Shown: positions 63,590 through 64,000 of the stretch, piece after piece | Position numbering within the stretch: position 1 is the stretch's first letter | How the letters are laid out: every line of letters begins with the position of its first letter | Position numbers and translations under genes: made by a program | NCBI GenBank assembly: GCA_963585895.1 | Contig: CAUZXS010000224.1 | Coordinates: forward strand, 22,501 to 86,500 | From: Sepioteuthis lessoniana | Taxonomy: Eukaryota > Mollusca > Cephalopoda > Myopsida > Loliginidae | Reading direction: 5' to 3' | DNA: 64,000 bases | Notes under the pieces: generated by a model | What the model saw: only the letters and a program-made list of their open reading frames with translations | Database searches by the model: none | Told to the model about the DNA's origin: nothing

Positions 63590-64000
63590 TTTAAAAAGAA
63601 TTTTTATTGCAAACAAGTGGGCCAATGAAGCTGATTTTCCAGGTATTCAAAACAAAGCTATAAATCTTGAACTGAATTTTAATTTTTCATTCTATTTTAC
63701 TAAATCGTCCAGAAGTTATGCATCGAGTCTACAGTACAGAAACCAAATTTCATCAGTCCGTTTCTGGCAATAAAATATTTCATATCTGGATAGCGTGATA
63801 ACTTAAAGGGATTAAAGGGAGGTTTTATTATTTCCAGAAGATTATTCACTATATTAAAATACGATGAACTGAACAAAGCCTTTTGATGAACGGTTCTATA
63901 TAGGGTTTAATGTAAGTCTATTAACGGGTCGAAATACTGTAAGAAATTTACACCAAGTATCAGTGGAGCAGTCTGAGTAAATAATGAATACCCACAAAAA
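63590..64000 (-). repeat. Repeat family H, copy 2 (runs off the window)
   Basis: 63750-63995 is the reverse complement of 42290-42542, with shared words 'cagtccgtttct'-'gaaacggactg', 'tgaacggttc' and 'gaaatactgtaagaaattt'. Downstream continues to the window end, so its length is unknown. Confidence 0.75.

Overview
This window reads as repeat-dense nuclear DNA from an invertebrate animal. It is AT-rich and full of TA, CA and TAA microsatellites. It holds tRNA-headed SINEs, RTE-like LINE fragments, Ty3/gypsy elements, mariner and hAT relics, and inverted repeats carrying hammerhead-ribozyme motifs. I found no host gene, rRNA gene, functional tRNA gene, CRISPR array or bacterial-style operon. 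A mollusc or other lophotrochozoan is my best guess, because of a Mag/Steamer-like element primed by tRNA-Leu and SINEs sharing a central domain. That is inference, not proof. Almost every recognisable coding region is a broken transposon.

Layout. 1-9 kb: simple repeats, LINE C-terminal scraps (0.66-0.8 and 2.79-3.24 kb), SINE relics and a TIR-bounded MITE with a 221-bp duplication (8.17-8.81 kb). 9-19 kb: two damaged RTE-like LINEs on the minus strand (9.27-10.79 and 16.15-18.43 kb), RTE 3' ends on the plus strand (11.74-12.86 kb), SINE clusters, and three hammerhead-bearing sites (11.86-12.25, 15.84-16.04, 18.47-18.53 kb). 19-27 kb: SINEs, a dispersed repeat family called Rep-1 here, a promoter-plus-hairpin LTR-like block (22.6-22.9 kb), another hammerhead inverted repeat (23.1-23.7 kb) and an RTE 3' end split by a SINE (24.7-25.2 kb). 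27.2-36.9 kb: a 9.7-kb element with long inverted arms carrying hammerhead motifs and a broken reverse transcriptase. One gypsy element is inserted in its RT gene with a 5-bp target duplication, and a second gypsy fragment lies in its right arm. 37-44 kb: SINEs, Rep-1 and a deleted mariner (41.04-41.90 kb). 44.1-48.4 kb: a near-complete Mag-like LTR retrotransposon with 144-bp LTRs, a tRNA-Leu primer site and a 5-bp target duplication, inactivated by frameshifts and apparent loss of its protease. 48-64 kb: minisatellites, Rep-1, promoter-like repeats, and two GC-richer LTR-like blocks with internal satellites (59.8-61.1 and 62.1-63.3 kb).

The most interesting signal is a recurring architecture. 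Two arms in inverted orientation each carry a hammerhead-ribozyme-like core reading outward. It occurs as a bare palindrome with its own 12-bp target duplication, as a pair with a 25-bp spacer, with a spacer of a few hundred bp, and around a 9-kb body with an RT. One plus-strand copy (15959-16017) has every core position intact. Another (18472-18527, minus) has stem I rebuilt by compensating changes. Hammerheads are established in Penelope-like elements and retrozymes; this graded series of inverted-arm forms deserves a direct test.
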